The position numbers and the translations under genes are program-made. Shown one piece after another: positions 22,584 through 35,019 of a stretch of DNA of 64,000 nt. This stretch comes from Berghia stephanieae (Eukaryota > Mollusca > Gastropoda > Nudibranchia > Aeolidiidae), in assembly GCA_034508935.3 (NCBI GenBank), contig CM067442.1:131302671-131366670 (forward strand). Reading direction: 5' to 3'. The notes under the pieces are model-generated. The model searched no databases, was not told where the DNA came from, and was given only the letters and a program-made list of their open reading frames with translations. Each line of letters begins with the position of its first letter. Position 1 is the first letter of the stretch.

Positions 22584-22890
22584 GTGCGGTTATGTGGTCT
22601 AGTGGTATGACACTAGCTTTCGGATCGGAAGGTCCTGGGTTCGAGCCTCGCTCGGCGTATAGTTGAGTCCTTGGAGAAGGCTCTTTACTCACATTCTCTC
22701 ACCGTTCTCAGGTGTAAAATGAGTACCTGGCCGTTAACAGCGCTGTCTCTGTCCGAAAAAAAAAATTGAAACATCGCCTGACAGGCGTCATGTCCCGTCC
22801 TACATGTTAAATGTTGCTGTGGCCAGGGACCCCTTGTAAAGCGCTTTGAGCACATTTAGTGGATATTACGCTATATAAAAGCTCATTTTT
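22584..22890 (+). repeat. SINE-A, complete copy
   Basis: Head AGTGCGGTTATGTGGTCTAG, intact B box GGGTTCGAGCC, terminus 'ttacgctatataaaagctc'. Confidence 0.85.
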
Positions 22891-22979
22891 TAAAAGATGC
22901 AATAGTCTAAAATTCAAGATTGCAATTATAAGCGTGAAAGAAGTATTAAAATAACGAGGACTGGTTCAAATATGGAGAA

Positions 22980-23060
22980 AAAACATTCTCTTTATTCATC
23001 CCAAGGCAAAATTTGTCTTTAGGGTCTATACCAAGGGAAGACTGGAATAACCTCAATAGC
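22980..23060 (-). repeat. SINE-B, 3' fragment
   Basis: CTCTTTATTCATCCCAAGGC and 'ggaagactggaataacc' match the 3' part of SINE-B on the minus strand. Confidence 0.6.
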
Positions 23061-23064
23061 AATT

Positions 23065-23412
23065 CTTACCCTCCTATGTAAAGCGCCAAACGCCTGCTTG
23101 TTCTAGGAGTGGTGCTATATATAAGTTAATATAAGTTTTAACTTGGATTGAAGAAGTTATGCTTACCTAAACATTAATGGAAAACATATAGGGGGATAGA
23201 AGACACATTATGTACCTCCCTGCCCACTATGGGAGGTCAGGAATCCCACCCAGGAAGACACAGTAAGTACCTTCCTGCCCATTACTGGAGGTCAAGAACC
23301 TCACCCAAATATATCACTCTCCTCAGTAACAATTCTTACCCTCAAACGTAAAGCGCCAAGCGTCTGCTTGTTCGAGGAGTGGCGTTATATAAGTTAATAT
23401 AAGTTTAACTTG
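23065..23412. repeat. Repeat K scraps between two copies of a short tail sequence
   Basis: 'gtaaagcgccaaacgcctgcttgttc' (about 23080) recurs at about 23350 ('gtaaagcgccaagcgtctgc'), each followed by 'taagttaatataagttt'. Between them are two pieces of repeat K ('agggggatagaagacac', 'cctgcccactatgggagg'). This looks like tandem duplication or repeated insertion of one composite. Confidence 0.5.
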
Positions 23413-23509
23413 AATCGATTAAGTTGTGCTTACATTTTAATTCCAATGATTAGGTTCAACCCAACGTATTACAGTTTTGAGATGATCGATCACCTTCTGA
23501 GGTTTTTTT

Positions 23510-24010
23510 TTTCTTTTCTGTTTTGTTTTTATTACATTCAAAGTGCTTGCAACACTTCTGGGATATTTCAGTGCCAGATACAAGGAAAATGATTGGATAT
23601 TCAAAACTTATTGTTAAACCTCAACCAAGAAAAAGTAAAACAAAGGGAACTCTGTAGTTGAAATCCCTTGCATCGCCTCAAGTGCCAGCAGGCCCAGAGA
23701 GGACTGAGTGAATGATAGAGTTAAAATATGGAAAAGCAGTTGATCCCAAGAGCAAATCATCCGTTAGGTTCTAAAAGTCTCATTCGAACACCTGCAAAAA
23801 GGATACGCTTAAATGCTTACAAAATATAATATTCAAAACTTTAAACTAAAACATCATATAACAGAGAGATGATTCACAGAGAAAAAAAATGATCTGATCC
23901 CAAAGATTAAAAAAAAAAAAATAACTGTCCTTTTGACTTTTTTCCATCTTGGTGAGGATCAATATCAGATTTGGGTCAACTGAAGTAATCTTATTCCGGG
24001 ACAAGGAGAG
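23510..24010 (-). repeat. Repeat K, diverged minus copy
   Basis: 'gtgcttgcaacacttctggg', 'caaagggaactc' and 'aagtctcattcg' follow the order of the family. More decayed than the other copies. Confidence 0.55.
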
Positions 24011-24028
24011 AAGGAAATGTGGAAAATT

Positions 24029-24318
24029 GAGCTTTTATATAGCGCAATATCCACTAAACATGCTCAAAGCGCTTTACAAGGGGTCCCTGGCCAACAGCAC
24101 CACATAACATGTAGGACGAGACATGACACCTGTTAGGCGACATTATATTTTTTCGAACAGAGACAACGCTGTTAACGGCCAGGTACTCATTTTACACCTG
24201 AGTACGGTAAGAGAATGTGAGTAAAGAGCCTAGTCCAAGGACTCAACAATGAATGAATGAGGCTCGAACACAGGACCTTCCGATACGAAAGCGAGTGTCA
24301 TACAAGTCCACATAGGGG
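24029..24318 (-). repeat. SINE-A, near-complete minus copy
   Basis: 3' terminus 'ttgagcttttatatagcgc' to the damaged head near 24318. Confidence 0.8.
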
Positions 24319-24414
24319 GATAAAAGAATAACCTCTTGCTGGTCCTTGAGGGGTCAAAAGACACCTGAATCTTAATGTAGGTCATTGATCAAATCAATAA
24401 ATGATAAACACAAT

Positions 24415-24745
24415 AATAGTAAATAAATTCCTTTTATTCATCTCGAGGAGATTTTTATCTTCAGCATCTATCTCAAGAAAAAAAAATAAACAAACATAAA
24501 AAAAAACAAGAAATCTCAATCGCCAGCAAAGTAAGCAAAAAGGACTTGGAGACAAATTAGGGAGCAGGCACTGGTGTCTGATAAAGATAGAAAAAAGTGT
24601 GCATGAAACAGTGTCAGACAAATCAAAGAGAAAAATACACGGAAAACGCCATCCCAAAAATCCAGCCTTCTACTAGGCAGGCTGTTTTTTTTTGGGGGGG
24701 GGGGGGATATTTTTCTCTTCGCTTTGTCTGACAATTCCATGAACA
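24415..24745 (-). repeat. SINE-B tail and SINE-E body fragments
   Basis: 24418-24480 matches the SINE-B 3' end. 24560-24672 matches the SINE-E body ('gtgtctgataaagatag', 'ccatcccaaaaatccagcc'). 24680-24740 is the same body in the opposite orientation, as at 1-395. Confidence 0.45.
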
Positions 24746-24879
24746 CTTAATCAGATGTTTAAAATAGGGACTTAGTTTCTTAATCTAAGAAATAAAAACA
24801 ACCCAAACTGCTCTCTCTCTCGTTGTAATCCCAAACCATTTTAATTTAAACAAAATTTCAGGCATCTGAGATTGAATAG

Positions 24880-24955
24880 CTAGGTTTGTAGATCTGTCAG
24901 AAAGTACCTTATGTCAGAATAGCATCCTATCTAAAGGGTAGTTAGCAACTCGAAA
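24880..24955 (+). repeat. SINE-C, internal fragment
   Basis: 'gatctgtcagaaagtacctt' and 'agcatcctatctaaagggtag' match 38600-38660. Confidence 0.5.
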
Positions 24956-25180
24956 TGACCATTCAACAATGGAAAAATGAAATTTTCCGATTCTCCTGTG
25001 GCTACTTTAAAAAATGTTTAAATTCCAAAATCTAGAATATGGTCTGTTTTCGTTAACGACATATCAACACTTTTTGTTCAGCATGGGCCATCCATGGAAT
25101 ATACCTGTATTAACATGACACCGTATTATAACATGCAGGATAAAACCAATAAAATAACATCTATTGATAAGCAGTCGACA

Positions 25181-25604
25181 TTAACTGGGTTCAAATACAA
25201 CAGTTGCTTCAGATAAAACGTCTCTTGTGTACATGTCTATATCTTCCACGGAATGTTTGATTCCTTTGAGAAGTACAGAAAAATGCCGCCCTGTTGAATC
25301 CTTCACAAAGGCTTCTTGAACTAATTTGACTCTGAATGAGAGCCTGAAAAAAAAAAGTATTAAAATTGAATAGAACGGTTTTACACCTGACGCCAATTAA
25401 AACCTGGGAATCAAGTTAGTACAAAATTGCTTTTTAAGAAAATTATCATTAGGCTTCTCAGTTCTCAATATATTTAATAATTACAATGATAATTGTACTA
25501 TCATCATCATCATTCTCATCATCATCATCACCACCACATCATCATCATCATCATCATCATCATCATTATTATTATTATAAATATTATCATTATCATCATC
25601 ATTA

Positions 25605-25685
<81 letters not shown>

Positions 25686-27262
25686 TATCATCATCATTAT
25701 TACTAACATCATCATTGTTTTTACAATCATTATAAGTTTGCTATCAACGTGTATCAGCATTTCTAAATTTGAACAACTCGCATGCAGCTCACAAGTGCTA
25801 TTCCTGATTTTAAATTAAAAGAACATTAAAGAAAAATAAATCGATACATTTCTCTCCCAGAAAATCTGCACTCACATTTTAAGAAGAATCAGAGATACCA
25901 GTGTCCATTCTGCTGGCTTGAAAATGATGGTGTCTCTCTCCAGCCTTCATAATGGAGAAGAAAAAGAAAAAAAATTAAATATGTTTGTTTTGTTTTTAAG
26001 GGTTTTACGGTGCTTGCAACACATTTAGGTCATATCAGCGCCGGTAAAAAGGAAGAAAATGGGATAGTAAAAAGTTCTAGAATTACAATTAAAGCACTTA
26101 AGAAAAAGGAAGACAAAGGGAGATTATCTCAAATCGGGAATAGATGTAAATTCCAAGTACACACTATCAGTGTACTTAGTTTGAGATCACCTAAATATCT
26201 CAACCTGACACAAGCACAGGTCCCCACTAAGTGAAACACACTCAAATGTTTACAAATCTGTAAAACAATAATAATACAATGCATAACAGAGAGAGGATTT
26301 ACAAGAATTAAAATATCATCTCCCAAAACCCTAACTCTACATTTGACTGTTTCCCTCCCAGCAAGGGGATCCGGGCAGGGCCAGGACAAAACCAAGTAAT
26401 CTCATTCCGAGACAAAGACAGAAAGCATGTTGGAAAACAGATATAGGGATAGAAGACACAGTAAGTGCCTCCCTGCCCACTATGGGAGGTCAGGAACCCC
26501 ATCCAGTTAAAAAAGGTGGAGTTGGTAAAAATGTTTGAACTCAACAACAAAGAAATATCTGTCATTATGCAAATATATACAGTGGACTCCGGATAAGACG
26601 ATGCCCAGGGGAACCGAGAAAAAAATCGACTTATCCGAAAATCAACTTAACCGGAGTGTAACCAAATGAGCAAAAACTCATTTGAACAAAGCAAACCAAT
26701 CTAGAATAAGTATGTCCCTTCATATTGCGCGGTCTCTGTAGTGGTCATGAGAGGCTCCTACCCCCAATAGTCCCATAGAGGAATCAAAATACATAAAAAT
26801 CAGAATTTGAGATAAAAAAGTGGACACAACTTACTGTTATTGAGTATGACATACTTTGCAACAGAAAATGTAATAGACAATCCAAAAGTACTCAAATGAT
26901 TGAAAATAAAAAATGTGTAAAAATGTACAGATTGTGTAAAGACTGAGAATGGGGTCAATAAATAATAGAGAACACACAGGTCCTGGCCGTCTGAGAGCAA
27001 AGCATTGAATGGATGGATTTAACCTTGTCAGGACCCTCCTCCTCCCCCCCCCCCCCCCCCCCCCATACACACACCTAATCAAGCAAACGCGCGTGCCGGT
27101 ACACACACACACACACACACACCACACACACACACACACAAAAGGGCTAAAATTAAATAGGGAAAGAAGCTGACCGTACTCAAATAATATTATTACGGAT
27201 TGAAGCCAACATATAATATTACCAAGGTCATTGACCTCACCAATTGGAGTCACAATAATATA

Positions 27263-27298
<36 letters not shown>

Positions 27299-30200
27299 TA
27301 ATAATAATAATAATAATAATACTTAGGTCAACCCCCCTCCCAAACATATAATATTATCTGACATCAGCAGCACACACTTTGAAGAGACTAATCAGACATA
27401 CAAAATGTGTGTTGATTGACCATAGGAGATGACGAAATAAGCCATAGCTCACTTTTTTTTCGCTATAGAGATTTTTTTTTTAAAATTTTCCTCGATGAGT
27501 ATGCCTTGAATGTGGAATGTATACCAATTAAGTGAGATTATTCTGCGAAAAGCGGAAGGGTAGGAGCCTCAAGGTCATGCTTCTTGTAAATCGTCGAGAC
27601 AGAAATAGCTGGTATGCCAATTTCCTATGCGATGATTTTCTGTCGCATGCCAAACTTTCCAAATGCATCAAATCTTCCTTTTCCGCGATAGGTTTGCCAT
27701 TGTAGTTGTAGACTTGACTTGAATTCCTCTTGATAAAATTGATACTAATTAAGAGGGCCATTACATAGGATGGCCTGGGATTAGAACCAAAAAAATCTTG
27801 AACTTGAGTGTTGCGACAATGTAAAATTTGAGATGGAGAAATTAAAGTTATTCAATACTGCTCATGTACATTGAACATGGACGTCAGGCAAAGCACCTAC
27901 ATCACATCGATGTGCGTCAATCGTTCACGGATATTCTTAACCACTTAAAATTCTTACTGGTAGCTTTTTTAACCAATGGAAATACTTGTTTATTTGTGAT
28001 TATTTTTTTGTAGTCGAGTGATAAGAACATCGACTTAAGCGACATCGACTTATGTGGAGTTTTTTTTTTTTTACTAATGTTATATAGGAAGAAGGGGGAG
28101 GGACCAAGAAAAAAAATTGACTTGGGTAAAAATCGACTTAGGCAACGTCGACGTATCCAGAGTGCACTGTAGATGGATAACAAGACATTGGAAGAAAGAC
28201 TTTTAGGATTTATATACGATGGTCTGGATAGCTCAAGATAACAGTCAAAGGTTCAGTCAAGTTTTATTTATTTTCATTTTCCGATAACTCTATCCTCCTC
28301 GTGGTGATTGGCTAGTTGGGTCTACTAGAATTGGCAGAAAGTACTTTGAAATAGACAAGTGTCCTATCTGAAAGATGACAAATAATTGTTAAAGTTTGTT
28401 ACTGCTACAGAAACCGGAACAAGCCCTCACTCTACTTTATGGTTTTATAAGACCTTTTTTAGAACACATTTGCTTGTTAGATGGATTGACGGATAAATGA
28501 AGGAGCTGATGAAGCACTGTAAAAATAGATAGAAGGATTGGCAGATGCGGCTATGTGGTCTTGTGGTAGGACAATCTCTATTGGATCAAAAGGTCCTGGG
28601 TTCGAGTCCTGCTCCGAGTGGCACATAGTTAAGTCCTTGGAAAAGGCTCTTTACTCAGATTCTCTCACCGTGCTGAGGTGTAAAATGATTACCTGGACGT
28701 TAACAGCATCGGTCTGAAAAATGTATTGCCTAACAAGCATCACATCTTGCCCTACATGTTAAGTGCTGCTGTTGGCTATGGACCTCTTGTAAAGCGCTTT
28801 GATCATGTTTAGTGGATCTTGCACTATATTATAAAAACTCAAGTTTGTTTGTTTAAAACAAATACAATAACAGCAGAATGAAATGGATAAACGATGGAAG
28901 AAAGGTTGGACCGATAATTTATTTTTTGTAATAAAAGATATTGCATCTACATAAATAAAACTTCATCCTTAAAAATTAATAATTAAAAACTCATATTGTT
29001 TTAGAAACCACATAATTCCAAGAAGAAAAAGAAAAATACTTACTTAAAAGTGTAAACTAATTCTCTAATATGAGAGGAGACGTTTTGAATCGACAATCCC
29101 ATCGGAAAGAGCAGATCTGGCAGACTGAGAGGGATGGTCATGTGGTAAATAATTACAAGTTTTTAAAAAGTTTTTTTTAATATAGATCAACGAAAGGGAT
29201 ATGATACAAAGTATTTGCATAGCACATGACCATGACCAATAATTTCATTAATTGTTAAAATTTCATCAAGGGGTGGATGATTGAGTAGATAAGATATTGC
29301 ACTTACACCGAGAGGACCGGATTTGAGATCTCCTAAAAGCATCCCTGGATTTTCTTCCTAGAGCAAGACATTTTACCACTATTGTTTAAATCTGTGATGC
29401 GACACTGCAGCTAATTCCTGATTTATCTCATTCTTTTCTCGAAATAGACAATCAAGAAATATTTCCCCCACAATGATAGATAAAGGGATTTTTTTCTTAT
29501 CATACCACTTTATCAATATGTGTGTCTTGCTCCTTCAGCCCATTGTGAAAGGAAACATTTACCTAATGACATAAAACCTTTTTAGATACAAATTAAAGCA
29601 ATTTTCATATCTCCTACATCAATGCAGCAATGACCAATTAACTTTTGGAAAGCGTAATTTAAATACCCGAAATCTAAAATCCAAACTTTTTCAACTGACC
29701 AACTCACTAATCTTGCAGTGACAACATTGTTGAATCTAAACTCAGTTCCAAAAAGAGTATTCAGTGATAGGCTAGCACCAAATTAATATATTATATATAT
29801 ATATATATAATATATAACAAATCATTTTTGAAATTAGTTTCATATTACTGAAAAAATATTTTTTGGCATCAGTCTGTAGCTCTCTAAAACCTCTATAAAA
29901 GCTTCTCAATTTGAAATTATAAAAAAGATAAATGTAAATCAACCGTTATTCCTATTTAAGAGTCTTGTAAAAGTGCCGTTTAATCCAAGTGAAACATCTA
30001 AAAAATAAATAATATTTAAGCACTTTGTGATAAAATAAAAAACTTACGATTTTTCAAGTCTTTCAAGAACAATCTTTGCTCTGATGTGTGATTGGTCATA
30101 GGCATCTACCGTTGGTATGTAAACACCAGATTCTGAGTCATCAGTCTGATGAAGACAAAGGTAGGATGGGGGGGGGGTATGAGCCAAAAAGATCAAAGGT

Positions 30201-33200
30201 TACAAGATTTATACATTAAAATTGAATATATATCCACAAAAGTAAAATTCTTCCATTTACATGTTAAACTATAAATTGCTATTAATGGCAATACCTGCAA
30301 GAAAATAAAAGTAAACAAAACTTAACACTAGACAGAGCTCTGCAGTATATTCCACTAAGGCTAGATAAACAACATTCATGAGATGTATACAGTGCAACCC
30401 GAACATATTGAACTCAGATCAAACAAAAACGGAAACGAAAATAGAGACTGTAAGAGGATGAGAGCATAAAAAATGGATTTTGGTGATTTTCATAAGGAGC
30501 AAAACTAAATAAATGGAACATTCCAAGCTCTCAATTTTTCTTGGCCTACAAAAAAAAAAAAAAGAAAAGAAAAGAAAACTACTAGTTCTCTCTTTTTCCC
30601 CCGATATTTAGCTCTGATTCAGTTTACAAACAAAATACAATTTACCTTTTCTTTGGTTTCTTGTTTGGGCTTTTTACCAGTGATAAACTCTGTAACTTTC
30701 AATTGAAACTCTTCAGCTTCATTTTTCAAGACGTTATAATCTGGAACGTTCTTTTTCTCTTTATTACCAACGTCATCCTCTGCATCACCATCACCACCGG
30801 CATCACCGCCAAGAATGTTACCGATCTGTTTTTCCTGAAGATCCAAATTCTTAGACAAAGACACACAGTCTACTTGAATTTGAAGGTCTGAAAATTTCTT
30901 TGTTGCATTTTCTACTGATGGAGAACTGGGTGTTTTAAATTGTAAATATTCCACAGTGCCGATTGACACCCATCTTTTTAGCACTTGACAAATAATACAG
31001 AGTGGCGATTGAACCTTAGCTGTTGGTGTTTCTCTCTTTCTAACACTTTTATTATTGGGATCAGCGGCTTTTTCAACATTCTGACACTTTCCACCCACAC
31101 TCTTTTTACTAGAATCTTTATTCTCTTGTAAATCCACCATACCAGATAACACATTTTTGCGCTTATTTAAAAGTTTTTGAAGCTGCTCCAACATTGAAGA
31201 AGTCTCAGGTAATTTCCGTTCACTGGACTCCATCTTAGATGCTGGGATTTTATTACTATTGAGAGATTTGAAACTCTCTGTATTTTGAGAAGTAGAATTA
31301 AATTCATGTAGTTTTGATGAAGTGGTCTGATCTGGTTCCAAACTGCTAAAACCAAGTTTGACAAAATCACTTTGAATATCCTCAATATCATTATATTCCC
31401 TATCATGACTGTTGGACTTTACCAATTCATTGTCAGATGCTATGGAATTTTTTGTTGTTATTTTCTCTGCCTCATTTCCGGTGAATTTTGTACCCTTGTA
31501 TTTACACTCTTTCAAAACTGGCTTATCAGCTCTGGTGCTTGTATCCTTTTCTACAAATCGTTTATCCAGCTCCTCCAGTTCTTCTAATTCTCTTTTCAAG
31601 TCTTTTTTGGGTACAGGACCAATCACCTCATGTCCAACTTGTCCTCTGTAATAAAAAGAAAATTGACAAATGTAAACATTTTTTGTCTCTGTGTACGATA
31701 TGACTTTTTTTTAATTAAAAAAATTAAATGAGATTTGATTGGGCATGATGTATTGTGCAAATACTAGATTTACATTGATCAGTACTCAGGTTTACGATTT
31801 GATCTCCTAATGAGTACAGTCCATTCCTTAGAGCGATTGTATTTTTCTTTATGTCTTGACACTGCATTATTCACACCTTTTCAGATTTTAAAACCAAAAT
31901 ATTTTCAAGACTTTTTAGGTCTAACAGTTCATTATGTGTAAACCAAAATTCAAGCTGATTGAAAAGAAAAAAAAAAAAACTTACGGTACACCCTTATGAG
32001 GTGAAATCAGAATTTCAATTTTATCTTTATCCCTGGCCCAAACTGGTGTCTCCGGTATTTGCTGTTTGAAATTGTTTGATGCCTTAAAACATTGATTACT
32101 GCAAAATTTCTGGAATAGATTAATATAGAATGGATTTGATTATGAAAAAAAAAGAAAAGAGAAAATAGAAAACAAAATCAAAAACAGAAAAAAAATAACC
32201 CTTGTTTCAAAATATCAAAGTTAACATTATTGAGTGGAATGGGGTCGTATATTTGATTCTCAACTTTTTAATAAATTTGAAGCTGTTGCGAAGGATCTGT
32301 ATCTTATGATAATTCAAAATTCATTGTCAATTATTTCATTGAAAGTCAACTCCTGCTATGCCTTTACTTCGGTTTTTTGAAAGTTTATTTACTTGTTCAT
32401 TTAGCAAGTATTATTGGTGAGTAAGTTAAGAAATGAATATTGATAAAGGTCAAACCTTTCTTTCTGAAATGTCATAAACTTTGTTCGCCTTTGTGGAAAT
32501 ATGATATTTCTTTTTCGGCACCTGAAATAAATAAATATAAAATAAGGATAGTGGATTCAACGAATAATGTTTACTATCATAATATTAACATTGTTTTTAA
32601 AGTTGACCACAGTCACCCAGAAATGCTGGAGGATTGACAGAAGTCTAAAGTAAATCATTTTAAAAAGTTGCTCTTAAAGTCAACAAGCCTTTGGGCCTAT
32701 ATTTTATCCCTGTTTTTATAGCATTAGATGATGGTAACAATTGCTTGTTACAAATCGGAGAGGGCTTTGCACTATCACAAAATTATTTCTAATAGATCTC
32801 ATTGCTGGGTGAGAAGAGGAGGTAGAATAAAAAGCTTATGACTTAAAAACTGATTTGAACCACCTCCGTTAGAAAATAATTCTTTTTTAAAAATTGGTCT
32901 TAATCACACACTTTTGTCTTATTTCCAAGAAAACAAAAAAACAACCTGAATTTTGGGGGGTGATTTTGTCTTGAATTTTCTGTCTGTTTTGTCTCGCATT
33001 GCATCATACAAGATGCAAAACAGATTTTGATTACAATAATATTACATAACAATATGAAACTTATCGAAACACTTTGATTTTAATAATATACCTACATTTG
33101 GCAAGGACTCGTGACAGAGTGGTAGCCACAAAGATTGACAATTGATCTCTCCTCTACAATATCATCATAATTTTCTTGACTTATCCGCTTGCCCTGTAAG

Positions 33201-35019
33201 AAAAAAAGCCAATATATCATGTTTTAAAATGATTTTTAAAAATACATATATAAGATTTCCTTAATTAATCCCTGTGGTAAAATGGTCTTTAAGGTCTATT
33301 CTAAAGAAAAACTAGAACAGCCTAGGTGTCAGCTGGAGCTAAACAGCCTTATCAAAGCCACGAAGTGCAGGAGTGTGTCAAACTCGATACCTCCAAGTTA
33401 CTTAGCTGCCTAGACCATACCACTATAATAGTCTCCATCCAATTGCTATGTGCAAGCAGCATGCATTTAAGTTTTCAAATATAATTTTGAATGCAAGACT
33501 GATTAATGTGAGCATGACTGTCTATCAGCAATATTGCTGCAGTCTTTATCTTGAAAACTGTGATCTATATATAAGCATTTTCACAGGGGAAAGTGTACAA
33601 CACAAAGCTAGGGGTTGGCAGGATTCATCTGCATGGGGTGCAAGGAACAAAATAAATTATATTACCTTTCTGCCCATGACAAGTGTATGAATATGTGCGC
33701 TATGTGGTCTTGTTGCATGACACTCGCTTTCAGATCAGAAGGTTCTGGGTTCGAGCCTCGCTCAATTCATAGTTGAGTCCTTGGAAAAGACTCTTTACTC
33801 ACATTCTCTCACCGTACTCAGGTGTAAAATGACTACTTGGCTGTTAACAGCATTGTCTCTGTCTGGAAAAAAATTGTATTATCGCCAAACAGGCATCATG
33901 TCTCATTATTTATGTTATGTGTTGCTGTTGACCCTTTGTAAAGTGCTTTGAGTACTTTAAGTGGATACTGCGCTATATAAAAGCTCAATTAAAGCTTAAA
34001 TATAGAAGAGGTGAGATGGGTAATTTTTACTTCAGATATGGACTCTATAAAAAAATATATATATATATTAAAAAACTAGTCCTTCATAGCCATTTGGCTC
34101 GTGAAACAGGAGTTTATCCCCGTTTCTGTAGCATGAAACGGACAATAGTAATTGCCTACTATCCTTTGCATAGGACACTAGTCTAACATTGTGCTTTCCA
34201 CCAGATCTAACAGACCCAGCTACCCGATCACTGCTGGGTGGACAGAAAAAAATCTCGACTGCAGAGGGATCACTCTGTCAAATTGCGTGTGATGTGAGTG
34301 TTCTACCAACTCCTTTCTTTTTTGTTCTCTCTCTCTCCTCTCCCCAACCCCCGCTGGTTAAAAGAATGAAAAATAAGAGGTGGGTTAAGAAGAGGGAATC
34401 TGCACCCTTCAAGTAGTGCCTGCCTTACGAACAAAATGGCGGATCTCCAATATAAACAAATGACACAAAATGATCCCAAAAAGACCTAAAGGAGGAGGTG
34501 GGGTAGTGGGGGTCCCCCAAGTTTTAAGTAGGTTTGAAAAGTGATTTGCACCAGTTTCCAGCATCATTTCTAAACTCTACATCAAAAGAAATGTTACAAA
34601 AAAATCGGTTTATCGGTATATGTTTGATGACGTTGTGCTAAAAATTTACCGGAATTTCTACATTCCCCACATCAACAATTGAGATTTTTGGGGGAAGCTA
34701 GCATGATAAAGTGATAAAGACAAAGGGGAACTTTGTTGAAATCAACAAGCTAATAACGCTTAAGCTTTTAACCATTCTTAAGTGTGGATATATTAAAGTT
34801 AATGTCGAAATGAGACTCAGAGTGTCGAACCAACAAAGTACAAAATATAAAGACAAAGACAGAGAAGAAATCAACTCCACTCCAACTCACACACTCCGAG
34901 AAGTACTCGTCATCAACACAACCATCGACAAGTTTGTTGACGATATGAAATGCTCTTTCCTCGCATTCGACCCTTTTCCTGATTGTCACTTCAGTCCTTT
35001 TCAAATGTTCACTGGCCAT
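25181..35019 (-). CDS. RPAP2: RPAP2 / Rtr1 homologue, nine exons
   Basis: RPAP2 helps import RNA polymerase II and is a zinc-bound atypical phosphatase acting on CTD Ser5. Exons, 5' to 3' on the minus strand: 34891-35019, 33096-33193, 32456-32521, 31985-32109, 30646-31645, 30048-30145, 29044-29124, 25876-25944, 25181-25343; all introns are GT-AG and phases agree. The model has about 610 codons including the stop; human RPAP2 is 612 residues. Exon 1 encodes a basic, RPAP2-like N terminus (MASEHLKRTEV...ERAFHIVNKL). Exons 2-4 hold the Rtr1 domain: VEERSIVNLCGY, VPKKKYHISTKANKVYDISE, KFCSNQCFKAS and IPETPVWARD, supplying the metal-binding cysteines. Exon 5 is long and poorly conserved. Exons 6-9 match the human C-terminal helices (AKIVLERLEK, IIFKPAEWTLVSLILL). 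Exon 2 is one base short of its expected 99: after LCGY the frame shifts, where GGCTACC[C]ACTCTGT would give the family's CGYPLC. A sequencing or assembly slip is likeliest, since all else is intact. Confidence 0.93.
25497..25690. repeat. (ATC)n-(ATT)n microsatellite in RPAP2 intron 8
   Basis: CATCAT units then a long TTA/TAT run. His- and Tyr-rich frames over it are artefacts. Confidence 0.95.
25985..26520 (-). repeat. Repeat K, near-complete minus copy in RPAP2 intron 7
   Basis: From 'tttgtttttaagggttttac' with 'cggtgcttgcaacac' to 'gggaggtcaggaaccccatccag'. About 530 bp and a good match to 61335-61860. Confidence 0.8.
26578..28173 (-). mobile_element. pogo/Tigger-like DNA transposon relic
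   Basis: Left end TACAGTGGACTCCGGATAAG; right end, reverse complemented, TACAGTGCACTCTGGATACG, each with a flanking TA. Further subterminal matches ('atcgacttatccg' and 'aatcgacttagg') support paired inverted repeats. About 1.6 kb. On the minus strand near 27570-27630 a fragment reads EIGIPAISVSTIYKKHDLE, like the helix-turn-helix of pogo/Tigger/CENP-B transposases. No catalytic domain is left; poly-C and (AC)n tracts interrupt the middle. A dead copy lying wholly within RPAP2 intron 7. Confidence 0.65.
27043..27325. repeat. Poly-C, (AC)n and (AAT)n tracts inside the pogo-like relic
   Basis: A C run at 27043-27064, AC units at 27100-27140 and AAT units at about 27258-27320. Confidence 0.9.
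28275..28400 (+). repeat. SINE-C, internal fragment in RPAP2 intron 7
   Basis: 'ggtgattggctagttgggtc', 'ggcagaaagtactttgaaatag' and 'gtcctatctgaaagatg' match 38570-38650. Confidence 0.55.
28545..28858 (+). repeat. SINE-A, diverged full-length copy in RPAP2 intron 7
   Basis: Head GATGCGGCTATGTGGTCTTG, B box GGGTTCGAGTCC, 3' end 'tgtaaagcgctttgatcatg'. Confidence 0.8.
29265..29490 (+). repeat. SINE-B, old copy in RPAP2 intron 6
   Basis: Weak tRNA-like head ending 'gaccggatttgagatctcc', then 'gcgacactgcagctaattcc' and 'gaaatatttcccccacaatg', which align with SINE-B at low identity. Confidence 0.45.
32655..32835 (-). repeat. SINE-C, diverged minus copy in RPAP2 intron 2
   Basis: 'tttgggcctatattttatcc', 'ggtaacaattgcttgttac' and 'tagatctcattgctgggtg' follow SINE-C in reverse. 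Confidence 0.5.
33253..33420 (-). repeat. SINE-B, minus copy in RPAP2 intron 1
   Basis: 'gatttccttaattaatccc', 'cctaggtgtcagctg' and a damaged head near 33400. Confidence 0.6.
33696..33990 (+). repeat. SINE-A, near-complete copy in RPAP2 intron 1
   Basis: Head TGCGCTATGTGGTCTTGTTG, B box GGGTTCGAGCC, terminus 'gcgctatataaaagctcaat'. Confidence 0.8.
34092..34290 (-). repeat. SINE-C, minus copy in RPAP2 intron 1
   Basis: 'aggagtttatccccgtttctg', 'ccagatctaacagacccagc' and 'cgatcactgctgggtg' match 38466-38715 in reverse. Confidence 0.65.

Noticed and set aside
25486-25818. His/Tyr-rich open frames within RPAP2 intron 8
   Set aside because: Derived from ATC/ATT repeats; lies between two verified RPAP2 exons.
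25181-35019. RPAP2 as a pseudogene
   Set aside because: One missing base in exon 2 is the only flaw; eight other exons, all splice sites and all phases are intact, and introns are retained.
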